From: CAVTSA01 sp963790575
Lineage (GTDB): Bacteria; Chloroflexota; Dormibacteria; Dormibacterales; Dormibacteraceae
Reading direction: 5' to 3'
NCBI GenBank assembly: GCA_963790575.1
Contig: CAWBPD010000026.1
Location: 372,001 to 436,000, forward strand
DNA length: 64,000 nucleotides
A program made the translations under genes and the position numbers. Positions 1 to 8,322 of this stretch are shown piece after piece (positions within the stretch are counted from its first letter, which is position 1; each line of letters opens with the position of its first letter). Under the pieces are notes generated by a model that did not search any database, was not told the DNA's origin, and saw only the letters and a program-made list of their open reading frames with translations.

Positions 1-205
1 TGGCGGCGTTGATGCGCGTGATCCAGAGCCGGCGGAAATCGCGCTTGCGGGCCCGGCGGTCGCGGAAGGCGTAGGCCAGGGAGTGAAGGACCGCCTCGTT
101 GGCGGGCTTGAAAAGCAGCTTGCGGGAGAAGCGGTATCCCTTCGCCCGGGCCAGGACCGACTTGTGCTTGCGGTGGGCGACGGTGCCCCGCTTGACGCGT
201 GCCAT
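1..205 (-). CDS. rplT: 50S ribosomal protein L20 (partial, C-terminus off left edge)
   Basis: L20 binds 23S rRNA early in assembly of the large ribosomal subunit. The 68 visible codons read MARVKRGTVAHRKH at the start and continue with the basic core KRDFRRLWITRINAA, both typical of L20. The family is usually near 118 residues, so about 50 are missing beyond the edge. The ATG at 203-205 is preceded by AAAGAGAG on the minus strand and lies 6 nt after the rpmI stop, so the gene is the last of the infC-rpmI-rplT operon. Identification is secure. Confidence 0.97.
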   Translation of the reverse strand, partial: MARVKRGTVAHRKHKSVLARAKGYRFSRKLLFKPANEAVLHSLAYAFRDRRARKRDFRRLWITRINAA

Positions 206-211
206 CTCTCT

Positions 212-406
212 TTAGATTCCCAACGAGCGACGGACCTCGGTCACGTCGGCATGAACGATGTTCTTGTCAAGCCGGAAATTGCGCTTCCGCTTGGACGACT
301 TCTTCTGCAGCTTGTGGTTCCGCCAGGCACCGGCGTGCACCAGCTTCCCGTTCCGGGTGATGCGGATGCGTTTGGCCATGGTTCTTCGGGTCTTGAGCTT
401 GGGCAT
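212..406 (-). CDS. rpmI: 50S ribosomal protein L35
   Basis: Small basic protein of the large ribosomal subunit, 64 residues as in most bacteria. It starts MPKLKTRRTMAKR and carries the diagnostic Arg/Lys-rich stretch KKSSKRKRNFR. A longer open frame reaches upstream, but only the ATG at 404-406 gives the L35 start; an AAGGAGG box lies 12 nt before it. It sits between infC and rplT in the conserved order of this translation operon, which in many bacteria is autoregulated by L20 at the mRNA leader. Confidence 0.96.
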   Translation of the reverse strand: MPKLKTRRTMAKRIRITRNGKLVHAGAWRNHKLQKKSSKRKRNFRLDKNIVHADVTEVRRSLGI

Positions 407-458
407 GCTCTGACGGAGCCTCCTTCGTGGTCTTTGGCTTGTCGGTGGGTGGTGGTAT

Positions 459-1031
459 TCAGCCGCGCGATGCGGGGGCGGCGGCCGCCGGCGTCGGAGC
501 CGGCTGGTGCGCATGCGACCTGTGCGTCGGGGCCAAGATCATGTGCAGGTTCCGGCCCTCCATGATGGGGGCCCGCTCCACCGTCGCCACCTCCTTGGCG
601 GCGTCGGCGACGCGGTCCAGCAGCTTGCGCCCAAGGTCCTGGTGGACCATCTCCCGGCCGCGGAACATGATCGTCACCTTCACCTTCTCGCCCTGCTCCA
701 GGAACTGCCGCACACCCTTGAACTTGGTGTCGAAGTCGTGGTCGGCGATCTTCGGCCGCAGCTTCATCTCCTTCAGCTGCGAGGTCGCCTGGCGCCGTCG
801 CTGGTCCTTGTCCTTCTTGATGGCCTCGAACTTATAACGCCCGTAGTCCATCAGCCGGCACACCGGGGGCCGTGCTTGTGGCGCCACCTCGACCAGGTCG
901 AGCCCCTTCTCGCCTGCGATGCGCTGAGCGGCCGCAAGGCTGAGCACGCCCAGCTGGTTGTTCTTGTCGTCGATCAACCGCACCTCTGAGGCGCGGAGCT
1001 GCTCGTTGATACGAAGTTCCCTAAAGGCGAT
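459..1031 (-). CDS. infC: Translation initiation factor IF-3, probable ATC start
   Basis: IF3 binds the 30S subunit, prevents premature 50S joining and proofreads the start codon. Core motifs are visible: RINEQLRASEVRLIDD at the N-terminus, the Lys-rich linker and the C-terminal domain (KIADHDFDTKFKGVRQFL, FRGREM). The C-terminus has an Ala/Pro/His-rich tail. A GTG at 983 would remove the conserved RINEQ segment. The frame extends to an in-frame TAG upstream, and the only fitting start is ATC at 1029-1031, with AGAGG 10 nt upstream. Rare start codons (AUU, AUC) are characteristic of infC and underlie its autoregulation in Escherichia coli. With ATC the protein is 190 residues. Confidence 0.93.
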   Translation of the reverse strand: MAFRELRINEQLRASEVRLIDDKNNQLGVLSLAAAQRIAGEKGLDLVEVAPQARPPVCRLMDYGRYKFEAIKKDKDQRRRQATSQLKEMKLRPKIADHDFDTKFKGVRQFLEQGEKVKVTIMFRGREMVHQDLGRKLLDRVADAAKEVATVERAPIMEGRNLHMILAPTHRSHAHQPAPTPAAAAPASRG

Positions 1032-1091
1032 GGGACGCTACCTCTGCGATCAAATCTGGCTTGTGAACCTCCGAAATACGAAAAAACGGAC

Positions 1092-1119
1092 GGCATATGA
1101 GGGCCATCCGCGTTGTCAA
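1092..1119 (-). promoter_or_regulatory. Candidate sigma-70 promoter of infC-rpmI-rplT
   Basis: On the minus strand a perfect TTGACA (1114-1119) is followed after 16 bp by TATGCC (1092-1097). It points at infC and leaves a leader of roughly 55 nt before the ATC start, containing a run of six T. Assignment is by consensus only. Confidence 0.5.
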
Positions 1120-1169
1120 CCTCGTTGGGCCCGGCCCGGGAGGTGAGGGGCGGCACCCCTGCTTCACCC

Positions 1170-1190
1170 GGAAGCCTACCACAGGCTTCC
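1170..1190 (-). terminator. Hairpin between adh and infC
   Basis: An 8-bp perfect inverted repeat (GGAAGCCT / AGGCTTCC) with a 5-nt loop follows the alcohol dehydrogenase stop. There is no T-run behind it, so it may be a Rho-assisted terminator or mRNA-stabilising hairpin rather than a classic intrinsic terminator. Confidence 0.35.
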
Positions 1191-1225
1191 AGTGCCCAAA
1201 CACCCGCTCCCGTTGAGAGGGCGCG

Positions 1226-2311
1226 TCAGTCGAAGACGATGACCGATCGCGCGATGTCACCGCGTCCGATCGCGTCGTAGCCCTCGTTGATCTCTTCCAG
1301 CCGGATCTGGCGCGAGACCAGCTCGTCGAGCTTCAGACGTCCTGAGCGGTAGAGCCCCAGCAGGTAGGGCAGGTCGGTCAGGAAACGGACCGAGCCCATC
1401 GCACAGCCCTGGATCTTGCGCTCACCGCTGAAGGTCTCGGGCGGGAGCGGTATGGGACGCCGCTCAGGGAGCCCGATCAAGGTCGCCGTGCCACCCGGGC
1501 GGAGCAGTGCCGCCGCCAGCTGGTAGGTGTCGACGCGTCCCAGCGCCTCGAAGCTGAAGTCGACACCGAGCTCTCCCGGGAGCAGCGCCTCCACCTGCTC
1601 GAGCGCGTCACCCTTCGAGTTGTCGATCAAGTCGGTGGCCCCGAAGTCGTGGGCACGTTCCAGCTTTCCGGAGTCGACATCGATGGCGATGATCCGCCGC
1701 GCCCCGGCGAGGGTCGCTCCCTGAATCACGTTGAGACCGATGCCGCCGCAGCCGATCACCGCCACGGTGGCCCCCGCCGGCACCCTGGCGGTACGGATCA
1801 CCGCCCCCACGCCGGTGGGTACCGCGCAGCCGACCAGGGCCGCCCGGTCGAGCGGAATCGAGGGGTCGATCTTCACCAGGTGGTGCTCGTGGACCAGGAG
1901 CTGCTCCGCGAACGCGGCGAGTCCCGCGAACTGATACAGCGGGGTTCCGTCGGCCCGCCGCAGCCGGGGAGGCTCTTCGGGCGCGCGATCGAAGTTCTGC
2001 CGGCAAAGGGTGGGCCGCCCGGAGAGGCAATAGTCGCACGCGCCGCAGTACGCGGACAGAAACCCGAGGACGTGGTCCCCGGGACGGAAGCTCTCGACTC
2101 CGGGACCGACCTCGGCGACGATGCCGGACGCCTCATGGCCGAGCACGGTGGGAAGCGCCACCTCGATCTGCCCGCGCATGGCGTGGAGGTCGGAGTGACA
2201 GAGCCCGCTCCCGACGACCTTGACCAGCACCTCGTGGTCTCGCGGCTGGTCGACCTCCACCTCCTCGATCTGAAGCCGGCCCGGAACCTCGGAAAGAACG
2301 GCAGCTTTCAT
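1226..2311 (-). CDS. Zinc-dependent alcohol dehydrogenase (MDR family)
   Basis: Medium-chain dehydrogenase that oxidises an alcohol or reduces an aldehyde with NAD(P). The 361-residue protein starts MKAAVLSEVPG; a longer frame runs back into thrS but lacks homology. GHE near residue 60 and the early Cys/His give the catalytic zinc site, the structural zinc motif CGACDYCLSGRPTLC is complete, and VIGCGGIGLN is the Rossmann dinucleotide loop. Organisation resembles class III-like and mycobacterial Zn-type ADHs. It begins 28 nt after thrS and is probably co-transcribed with it. The physiological substrate is not evident. Confidence 0.9.
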   Translation of the reverse strand: MKAAVLSEVPGRLQIEEVEVDQPRDHEVLVKVVGSGLCHSDLHAMRGQIEVALPTVLGHEASGIVAEVGPGVESFRPGDHVLGFLSAYCGACDYCLSGRPTLCRQNFDRAPEEPPRLRRADGTPLYQFAGLAAFAEQLLVHEHHLVKIDPSIPLDRAALVGCAVPTGVGAVIRTARVPAGATVAVIGCGGIGLNVIQGATLAGARRIIAIDVDSGKLERAHDFGATDLIDNSKGDALEQVEALLPGELGVDFSFEALGRVDTYQLAAALLRPGGTATLIGLPERRPIPLPPETFSGERKIQGCAMGSVRFLTDLPYLLGLYRSGRLKLDELVSRQIRLEEINEGYDAIGRGDIARSVIVFD

Positions 2312-2339
2312 CTCGCCGCTCAGCGTAGGGCCTGACGGC

Positions 2340-4124
2340 TCAATCGGGGAGTCGCCGCTCCGCGATCTCGACCAGCAGGTCACCCAGGAACGAGTCCAGG
2401 GACCGGCTCTCCTGGCGCCCGTCGCGGCGCCGCACGTTGACCTCGCCACTCGCCGACTCCCGCTCGCCGAGCACCAGCATGTACGGGACCTTCCGCTGCT
2501 GCGCGGTGCGGATCTTCTTGCCCACCCGCTCGGGGCTGTCGTCGAGCTCGACGCGAACCCGCCCTCGGCGCAGCCGGTCGGTGACGCTCTCGGCGTAGGG
2601 CAGCTGCTGGTCGGTGATCGGCAGCACCGCCACCTGGACCGGCGCCAGCCAGGTCGGGAAGGCGCCCGCGTAGAGCTCGATCAGGTACGCGACCAGGCGT
2701 TCCATCGACCCCTGTCCGGCATGGACCATGACCGGGCGGTGCCGCTCCCCATCGGCCCCGACGTACTGGAGGTCGAAGCGCTCGGGGTTGTTGAAGTCGA
2801 CCTGGACTGTGTTGTTGGTGAACTCCCGGCGCTGCGCGTCGCGGATCTGAAAGTCGATCTTGGGACCATAGAAGGCGGCCTCTCCCCGCCCCACCCTGTA
2901 TTCGACGCCGGCCGCGTCGAGCGCCGAGATGAGCGCCGCCTCCGCGTGGGCCCACTGCTCATCGGTGCCGATCCACTTGGTGCGCGTGCGATCACGCACC
3001 GAAAGGCGGTAGGTGTAGTCGGTGACGCCGAGCGTGGACAGCAGCGACCGGTTGAGCTCCAGCGCCGCCAGCACCTCCCCCTCCAGCTGCTCCGGGGCCA
3101 CGAAGAGATGGGCGTCGGAAAGGGCGAAGGAGCGGACCCGGATCATCCCCATCAGCTCGCCCGACTTCTCGAACCGATAGAGGTTCGCCACCTCCCCGAT
3201 CCGCATCGGGAGGCCGCGATAGGAGCGAGGCTGGTGCTGATAGACCATGATGTGGTGCTGGCAGGTCATCGGCCTGAGCTCCAGCTCCTGGCCCTCGGGC
3301 GTGACCATGGGCGGGAACATGACGTCGCGGTATAGCTCGGCGTGTCCGCTCTGCCGCCACACCTCGAGATCGGCGATGACGGGCGTCATTACGTGCTGGT
3401 ACCCGCGCGCCAGCTGTTCGTCCACGATCCAGCGCTCCAGCTCGCGACGCACGGTGGCGCCGTCCGGCAGCCAGAGCACGTTGCCAAGGCCGGCCCGTTC
3501 GTCGAGGGCGAACAGCTCCAGCTCGCGGCCCAGCTTCTTGTGGTCGCGCTGCGCCGCCTCGCGCAGCGCCTGCAGGTAGTCGTCGAGCTCCGCCTTGGTC
3601 GGCCAGGCGGTGCCGTAGATCCGCGTCAGCTGCTGGTTGTGCTCGTCGCCGCGCCAGTAGGCGCCGGCGACCCGCAGCAGCTTGAAGAACCGGAGTTCGC
3701 CGGTGCTGTCGACGTGGGGCCCGCGGCAGAGGTCGAAGAAGTCCCCGGTCGCGTAGCAGGAGATGATCTCGTCGTCCTTGGCCTCGTGTTCGAGGATCTC
3801 GAGCTTGTAGGTCTGACCCAGCTCGTGGAAGCGCGCGATCGCCTCCGCGCGCGGGAGCGGCACCTGCCGGAACGGGACCTTCGCCTGCACGAGCTGCGTC
3901 ATCTTCTTCTCGATGCGCGGCAGGTCCTTCTCCGAGACCGGCTCCGGAAACTGGAAGTCGTAGTAGAAGCCGTTCTCGACGGGGGGCCCGATCGCGTACT
4001 TGGTGCCCGGCCAGAGCTCGGTGACAGCCGCCGCCAGCAGGTGGGCGGTGGAGTGCCGGAGCACGTAGAGGGGCTCCCGCCGCTCGGCCGCTTCCTCGTC
4101 TTCGAGCACTTCCGCATCCGCCAT
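2340..4124 (-). CDS. thrS: Threonyl-tRNA synthetase lacking the TGS domain
   Basis: Charges tRNA-Thr. It has 594 residues against about 640 in E. coli; the protein starts MADAEVLEDEE and enters the editing domain almost at once (LRHSTAHLLA, the HxxxH element; later CRGPH). The class II core follows with motif 2 around GEVANLYRFEKSG, zinc ligands (TCQHH, VHAGQGSMERL) and an anticodon-binding C-terminus (APVQVAVLPI). The N-terminal TGS domain is absent. In motif 3 the usual H-R is H-A, but the ERL arginine is kept. The ATG at 4122-4124 is only 11 nt downstream of a -10 box, implying a nearly leaderless mRNA. Confidence 0.95.
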   Translation of the reverse strand: MADAEVLEDEEAAERREPLYVLRHSTAHLLAAAVTELWPGTKYAIGPPVENGFYYDFQFPEPVSEKDLPRIEKKMTQLVQAKVPFRQVPLPRAEAIARFHELGQTYKLEILEHEAKDDEIISCYATGDFFDLCRGPHVDSTGELRFFKLLRVAGAYWRGDEHNQQLTRIYGTAWPTKAELDDYLQALREAAQRDHKKLGRELELFALDERAGLGNVLWLPDGATVRRELERWIVDEQLARGYQHVMTPVIADLEVWRQSGHAELYRDVMFPPMVTPEGQELELRPMTCQHHIMVYQHQPRSYRGLPMRIGEVANLYRFEKSGELMGMIRVRSFALSDAHLFVAPEQLEGEVLAALELNRSLLSTLGVTDYTYRLSVRDRTRTKWIGTDEQWAHAEAALISALDAAGVEYRVGRGEAAFYGPKIDFQIRDAQRREFTNNTVQVDFNNPERFDLQYVGADGERHRPVMVHAGQGSMERLVAYLIELYAGAFPTWLAPVQVAVLPITDQQLPYAESVTDRLRRGRVRVELDDSPERVGKKIRTAQQRKVPYMLVLGERESASGEVNVRRRDGRQESRSLDSFLGDLLVEIAERRLPD

Positions 4125-4135
4125 CGGAGCGCTCA

Positions 4136-4163
4136 AGTATAGGTGGGGCCACTTTGCCGGCAA
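4136..4163 (-). promoter_or_regulatory. Promoter of thrS, almost leaderless
   Basis: Minus-strand TTGCCG (4158-4163), a 16-bp spacer and TATACT (4136-4141) match sigma-70 promoters well. The thrS ATG follows the -10 box by 11 nt, so the transcript would have a leader of only a few nucleotides and no Shine-Dalgarno sequence. Confidence 0.6.
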
Positions 4164-4292
4164 ACGCAGGCAAACGCATGGCAAACGCACCCCATCCAAC
4201 CCCGAATGCCGGCGATCGGGGTCTGCACACGCCCCGCGAGCCCCGAATGCCGGCGATCGGGGTCTGCACACGCCCCGGGAGCCCCGAATGAG
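4154..4292. repeat. Tandem 41-bp palindromic repeat (family A, copy 1) plus short GCAAACGCA repeats
   Basis: Two full units and a truncated third share the core CCCCGA-N10-TCGGGG followed by TCTGCACACG. Palindrome centres are at about 4210 and 4251 (41-bp period); the third unit breaks off after CCCCGAATG at 4290. Upstream, GCAAACGCA is repeated three times at 4160-4189, next to the TTGCCGGCAA palindrome. A related 41-bp pair occurs at 55541-55610. The block lies between divergent thrS and the ABC transporter operon. Confidence 0.8.
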
Positions 4293-4661
4293 CGTGACCT
4301 GTGCTGCGCGCGCCTGGGACCTGCCTTCACGGGGGAACTCGGGTGGAAGCCTCGGCGCGGAGCTCCCGCGATCTCGGGGGTAGAGCCCAGACCCCGCCGC
4401 ACAAATGCTTCAGCCCGCTCCCCGCACGGACGCGACCCGGACCCGGCGGGACCGGCACGTCTTCCGGGCGGCCCTGAGACCGGCGCCGGCCCGAGCGCGA
4501 CATCTGGCCGCTTGACAAGCCCGCGGGGCGTGCCCAGGATGGTGCGCGACGTGAATGGGGCCGCCCCGACCGCGGCTCGCGCTCGCCATCTCCGCAGATC
4601 CTGAGAGGCGAGGGAACGCTGCAGCCCCACCGTGATGTCGGGTTCAGAGGTAAAACCGTAG
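4293..4661. other. Intergenic region upstream of the HAAT transporter
   Basis: About 370 bp without a credible gene. The last 20 bp hold the AGAGG ribosome binding site (4646-4650) of the substrate-binding protein. I see no confident promoter or tRNA. Confidence 0.5.
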
Positions 4662-5975
4662 ATGAGGTATGTAAGTCGTCTCAAGACGCTGGCCGTGGTG
4701 GTCGCGGTGGGATTCGCCGCCGTGGCGTGCGGCGGCGCCGGGAGCGGCGGGGGTAGCAGCAAGGGCACCATCCAGATCGGCGTCGACCTTCCGATGTCGG
4801 GAGCGGAAGCGTCCAACGGCGTGCCGACCCTGAACGGGGTCAAGTACGCGGTTCAGAAAGACCCGACGGTCAAGGGCTTCACCATCAAGATCGATTCCCT
4901 GGACGACGCGGTGAACGGCGTGCACAACCCGCAGAAGGGTGCCCAGAACGTGCAGCAGTTCCTCTCCACGTCCAACGTGCTGGCGATGGTCGGCCCCTTC
5001 AACTCGAACGTGGGCGAGGCCGAGATCCCGGTCGCCAACCGCGGCAACCTGGCCATGATCAGTCCCGCCAACACCAACCCCTGCCTGACCAAGGAGTACG
5101 CGGCGGGTGGCGGCTGCGCGACCTACGCCGGGTTCACTCCGTCCTCGCTGCGGCCGAGCGGCAAGAACAACTACTTCCGGGTCGCCGGCACCGACGACCA
5201 CCAGGGTCCCGCCAACGCCGACTACGCGTCCAAGACCCTGCACCTGACCAAGGTGGCGGTGCTCGATGACGCCGAGGTCTATGGGGTCGGCATCGCCAAG
5301 ACCTTCGCGGCGCGCTTCAAGCAGGACGGCGGCCAGGTCGTGCTCGGCCCGCAGTCCTATGACCCCACGTCCACGACCGACTTCCGCTCCTTCCTCACCA
5401 GCGCCAAGAACGCCGGCGCCGACGGCATCTACGTCGGTGGAGTGGACGCGAACAAGGCCTGCATCGTCCGTGAGCAGATGAAGGGCATCTTCCCCGCCAA
5501 CGCCTGGTTCGGAGGCGGTGACGGCATCGTTACCTCGCAGTGCCTGAATGACGCAGCCGACAACGCGACCGGCATGTACGGCACCATCGCCGCCGTCAAC
5601 GCCGACACGCTGTCCGGGGCGAAGGCGACCATCAACGGGTTCAAGAAGTCCTTCCCCGGCACCAACGCCTACGGCGCCTACACGATGCCCGCGTACGCCA
5701 GCACCCAGATCATCCTGGCCGCGATCGGCAAGGCGATCGATGACGCCGGTGGCAAGATGCCGAGCCGCTCACAGGTCATGGCGGAGATCGCCAAGACCAA
5801 GAATGTGAGCACGGTGCTGGGGCCGGTCACGTTCGACAAGAACGGCGACAACTCGCAGCAGGTGATCGCCGAATACCAGAGCCTGCCCGTCGACAACACG
5901 CACAGCTTCACCGCTGAGAACTCGGGGTCCACGGTCGGTTGGGCCTTCGTTCAGCAGAAGAACTACTCGGCGTAG
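4662..5975 (+). CDS. Branched-chain amino-acid-type ABC transporter substrate-binding lipoprotein
   Basis: Extracytoplasmic receptor of a HAAT-family importer (leucine/isoleucine/valine or related amides). The 437-residue precursor has a basic N-terminus, a hydrophobic segment and a lipobox ending AVAC at about Cys 23, followed by a Gly/Ser-rich linker. The periplasmic-binding type I fold is recognisable from IQIGVDLPMSGAEASNG, MVGPFNSNVGEAEIPV and the later VAVLDDAEVYG. It is first of five co-directional genes encoding receptor, two permeases and two ATPases. A strong hairpin follows the stop. The exact ligand cannot be read from sequence. Confidence 0.92.
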   Translation: MRYVSRLKTLAVVVAVGFAAVACGGAGSGGGSSKGTIQIGVDLPMSGAEASNGVPTLNGVKYAVQKDPTVKGFTIKIDSLDDAVNGVHNPQKGAQNVQQFLSTSNVLAMVGPFNSNVGEAEIPVANRGNLAMISPANTNPCLTKEYAAGGGCATYAGFTPSSLRPSGKNNYFRVAGTDDHQGPANADYASKTLHLTKVAVLDDAEVYGVGIAKTFAARFKQDGGQVVLGPQSYDPTSTTDFRSFLTSAKNAGADGIYVGGVDANKACIVREQMKGIFPANAWFGGGDGIVTSQCLNDAADNATGMYGTIAAVNADTLSGAKATINGFKKSFPGTNAYGAYTMPAYASTQIILAAIGKAIDDAGGKMPSRSQVMAEIAKTKNVSTVLGPVTFDKNGDNSQQVIAEYQSLPVDNTHSFTAENSGSTVGWAFVQQKNYSA

Positions 5976-5986
5976 TCATGGGGACC

Positions 5987-6011
5987 GCGGGGAGGGTCGT
6001 TCCCTCCCCGC
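5987..6011 (+). terminator. Intercistronic hairpin after the substrate-binding protein
   Basis: A perfect 10-bp GC stem (GCGGGGAGGG / CCCTCCCCGC) with a 5-nt loop lies 12 nt after the receptor stop and 80 nt before the first permease start. There is no T-tract. It probably protects the receptor mRNA or attenuates read-through, so that receptor exceeds permease. Confidence 0.6.
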
Positions 6012-6091
6012 GTTCGCCGTGGGTTTGAGGTGAAGAGAGGGTGACGCCAACGGGATTGGGGCAGGGACGGCTCCGGGAGCCGCAGGGATTC

Positions 6092-7126
6092 ATGGACACG
6101 GTGCGGCGGCTGCGCGCGGCCGCCTCCGGCGTGGTGGGGACCACCGTGCTGGCCGTCCTGGCGGTGGTCGTCATCGGCCTCTTCCTGGTCCCGCGAGTGG
6201 CGAAGGGAGGCCCCGGGTTCTTCGTGCAGATCCTGGTCTACGGGATCGCCGATGGGGCCATCTTCGCGCTCGTCGCTCTCGGCTACACCCTCGTCTACGG
6301 GATCATCGAGCTGATCAACTTCGCGCACGGGGACGTGTTCACCCTGGGCGCATTCATCTCCCTCCCCCTGCTCGGCGGGCTGGGGCTGGTCGAGGGCCAC
6401 GCGGGTGGGATCTCACTCGTCCTGGGCCTGCTCGCAGTCTTCCTGATCACGATGCTGATCGCGGGGGCGGTCAACGTCACCATCGAACGCGTGGCCTACC
6501 GGCCGCTGCGGAACGCCCCCCGCCTGGCGCCGCTGATCACGGCGGTCGGGATGTCGTTCATCCTCGAGGGGATCATGTACCTCTGGCGCGGCGCCAACGA
6601 CATTCACTACCCCGACCTGCTGCCGGAGGGAAGGGTGATCGTGCGGGGCTTCAACCTGTTCGGCTTCAAGGACGCCTTCGTGATCGTCACCGCCGTGGTG
6701 CTGGTCGGACTCTTCACCGCGTTCATCAACCTCTCCCGGCTGGGCAAGGCGATGCGTGCGACCGCGCAGGACCGTGACGCCGCCCTCCTGATGGGCATCG
6801 ACGTCAACCGGGCCATCTCGGCGGCGTTCTTTTTGGGCGCGGTGCTGGCTGCCGCCGGCGGCATCATCTTCGGGCTCTACTTCAACACCGTGCGCTTCGA
6901 CCTCGGGTTCGAGTCCGGCCTGCTGGCGTTCACGGCCGCGGTCTTCGGCGGCATCGGCAACATCGTGGGTGCGGCCCTGGGAGGGCTCGCAATCGGGCTC
7001 GTCCAGGCCTTCACGACCGCCTACTTCGCCGCCCAGTGGGCCGACGTGGTGATCTTCGCCATCCTGATCCTGGTCCTGGTCTTCAAGCCCACCGGGCTGC
7101 TCGGGATGCGGGTGCCCGAGAAGTGA
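6092..7126 (+). CDS. livH: HAAT ABC transporter permease, LivH type
   Basis: Inner-membrane permease of the branched-chain amino-acid-type importer, about 344 residues with eight or so hydrophobic segments. ALGYTLVYGIIELINFAHGDVF is the conserved LivH signature and the EAA-like loop LGKAMRATAQDRDAALLMGID contacts the ATPases. I chose ATG 6092 (AGGG 4 nt upstream, directly before a basic stretch and the first membrane segment); GTG 6041 would add 17 residues. The stop overlaps the next gene (GTGA), indicating translational coupling. Confidence 0.92.
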   Translation: MDTVRRLRAAASGVVGTTVLAVLAVVVIGLFLVPRVAKGGPGFFVQILVYGIADGAIFALVALGYTLVYGIIELINFAHGDVFTLGAFISLPLLGGLGLVEGHAGGISLVLGLLAVFLITMLIAGAVNVTIERVAYRPLRNAPRLAPLITAVGMSFILEGIMYLWRGANDIHYPDLLPEGRVIVRGFNLFGFKDAFVIVTAVVLVGLFTAFINLSRLGKAMRATAQDRDAALLMGIDVNRAISAAFFLGAVLAAAGGIIFGLYFNTVRFDLGFESGLLAFTAAVFGGIGNIVGAALGGLAIGLVQAFTTAYFAAQWADVVIFAILILVLVFKPTGLLGMRVPEK

Positions 7127-8319
7127 TCTCGGCGCTGCGCGTCCGTGTCCAGCGCATCGACCTGCGCGACCGGAACACACAGGTCTACCTCGCGCTCGCC
7201 GTGGTGGCCGTCTTCTTCCCGGGCGTGGTCCAGGTGATCACCGGGGGCAACGGCCTGTTCCTGGTCAGCACCGCCGCCGACGCCGGTGTCTACGTCCTGC
7301 TCGCCCTGGGGCTGAACGTCGTGATCGGGTTCGCCGGGCTGCTCGACCTCGGCTACGCGGCCTTCTTCGCCATCGGCGCCTACACGTACGCGATGCTCGC
7401 CTCCAGCCACCTGGCCGACACCCCGCTCCACCACGCGGTCCACATCACCTTCTGGCTCCTGCTGGTGGTGGCCGTGATGGTGGCCGCCCTGTTCGGGGTC
7501 ATCCTCGGCGCCCCCACCCTGCGCCTGCGCGGCGATTACCTGGCCATCGTGACGCTCGGGTTCGGCGAGATCGTCCCTCGCGTGTTCCGCAACCTGTCGA
7601 CGTGGACATCCGGAGTGAACGGCATCTCCGCGCTGGACGCCCCCAGCCTGCCGGCCTGGATCGACGGGCCTTGGGCCGGCCTGCCGCTCCAGATCGAGCG
7701 GAACTTCCAGCTCATCGACCCTACCGCGTTCTACGTGATCATGGTGCTGCTGCTGTTCTTCGTCATCATCCTGGTCACCAACCTCCGCCGGTCCCGGATC
7801 GGACGCGCCTGGATGGCGATCCGCGAGGACGAGGTGGCGGCGGCCTCGATGGGCATCAACACCGTCACCACCAAGCTGCTGGCGTTCGCCATCGGCGCCT
7901 CCTTCAGCGGATTCGCCGGCTGCTTCTACGGCGCCAAGCTCTCACTGGTCAGCCCCGACAACTTCTCGTTCGTGGTCTCGGTGACCATCCTGTTGATGGT
8001 GGTGCTGGGAGGGATGGGCAACATCCCGGGGGTCATCATCGGCGCGCTGACCATCTACTTCATCGACTTCTACCTGCTGACCAACCTGCCCAACTGGGTG
8101 GGCTCGCTCGCCAACGCCGTCGGCCTGGGTGGGCTCAACCAGGCCCACGGCGCATGGCCGGGGCTGCAGTCGGAGGCCCAGAACCTCACCTACCTGGTGT
8201 TCGGGCTGATCCTGGTCGGCGTGATGTTGCTCCGGCCCCAGGGCCTGTTGCCGAGCCGCGCCCGCGAGGAGGAGCTGACGCACGCCGCCGTCACCGAGGT
8301 GGTGGAGGCCCCGTCCTAG
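7123..8319 (+). CDS. livM: HAAT ABC transporter permease, LivM type
   Basis: Second permease of the importer, 398 residues. GLNVVIGFAGLLDLGYAAFFAIGAYTYA and APTLRLRGDYLAIVTLGFGEI are LivM hallmarks, and RIGRAWMAIREDEVAAASMGIN is the ATPase-contact loop. The GTG at 7123 overlaps the LivH stop by 4 nt; a longer frame upstream merely shadows livH. It ends 3 nt before livG. Confidence 0.93.
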   Translation: MISALRVRVQRIDLRDRNTQVYLALAVVAVFFPGVVQVITGGNGLFLVSTAADAGVYVLLALGLNVVIGFAGLLDLGYAAFFAIGAYTYAMLASSHLADTPLHHAVHITFWLLLVVAVMVAALFGVILGAPTLRLRGDYLAIVTLGFGEIVPRVFRNLSTWTSGVNGISALDAPSLPAWIDGPWAGLPLQIERNFQLIDPTAFYVIMVLLLFFVIILVTNLRRSRIGRAWMAIREDEVAAASMGINTVTTKLLAFAIGASFSGFAGCFYGAKLSLVSPDNFSFVVSVTILLMVVLGGMGNIPGVIIGALTIYFIDFYLLTNLPNWVGSLANAVGLGGLNQAHGAWPGLQSEAQNLTYLVFGLILVGVMLLRPQGLLPSRAREEELTHAAVTEVVEAPS

Positions 8320-8322
8320 GCG

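Noticed and set aside
83..989. Long plus-strand frames opposite L20, L35 and IF3
   Set aside because: They are antisense shadows of secure ribosomal operon genes and have no recognisable protein features.
2992..4269. 425-codon minus-strand frame overlapping thrS
   Set aside because: Arg/Ala-rich alternate frame produced by high GC; thrS in the other frame has complete synthetase motifs.
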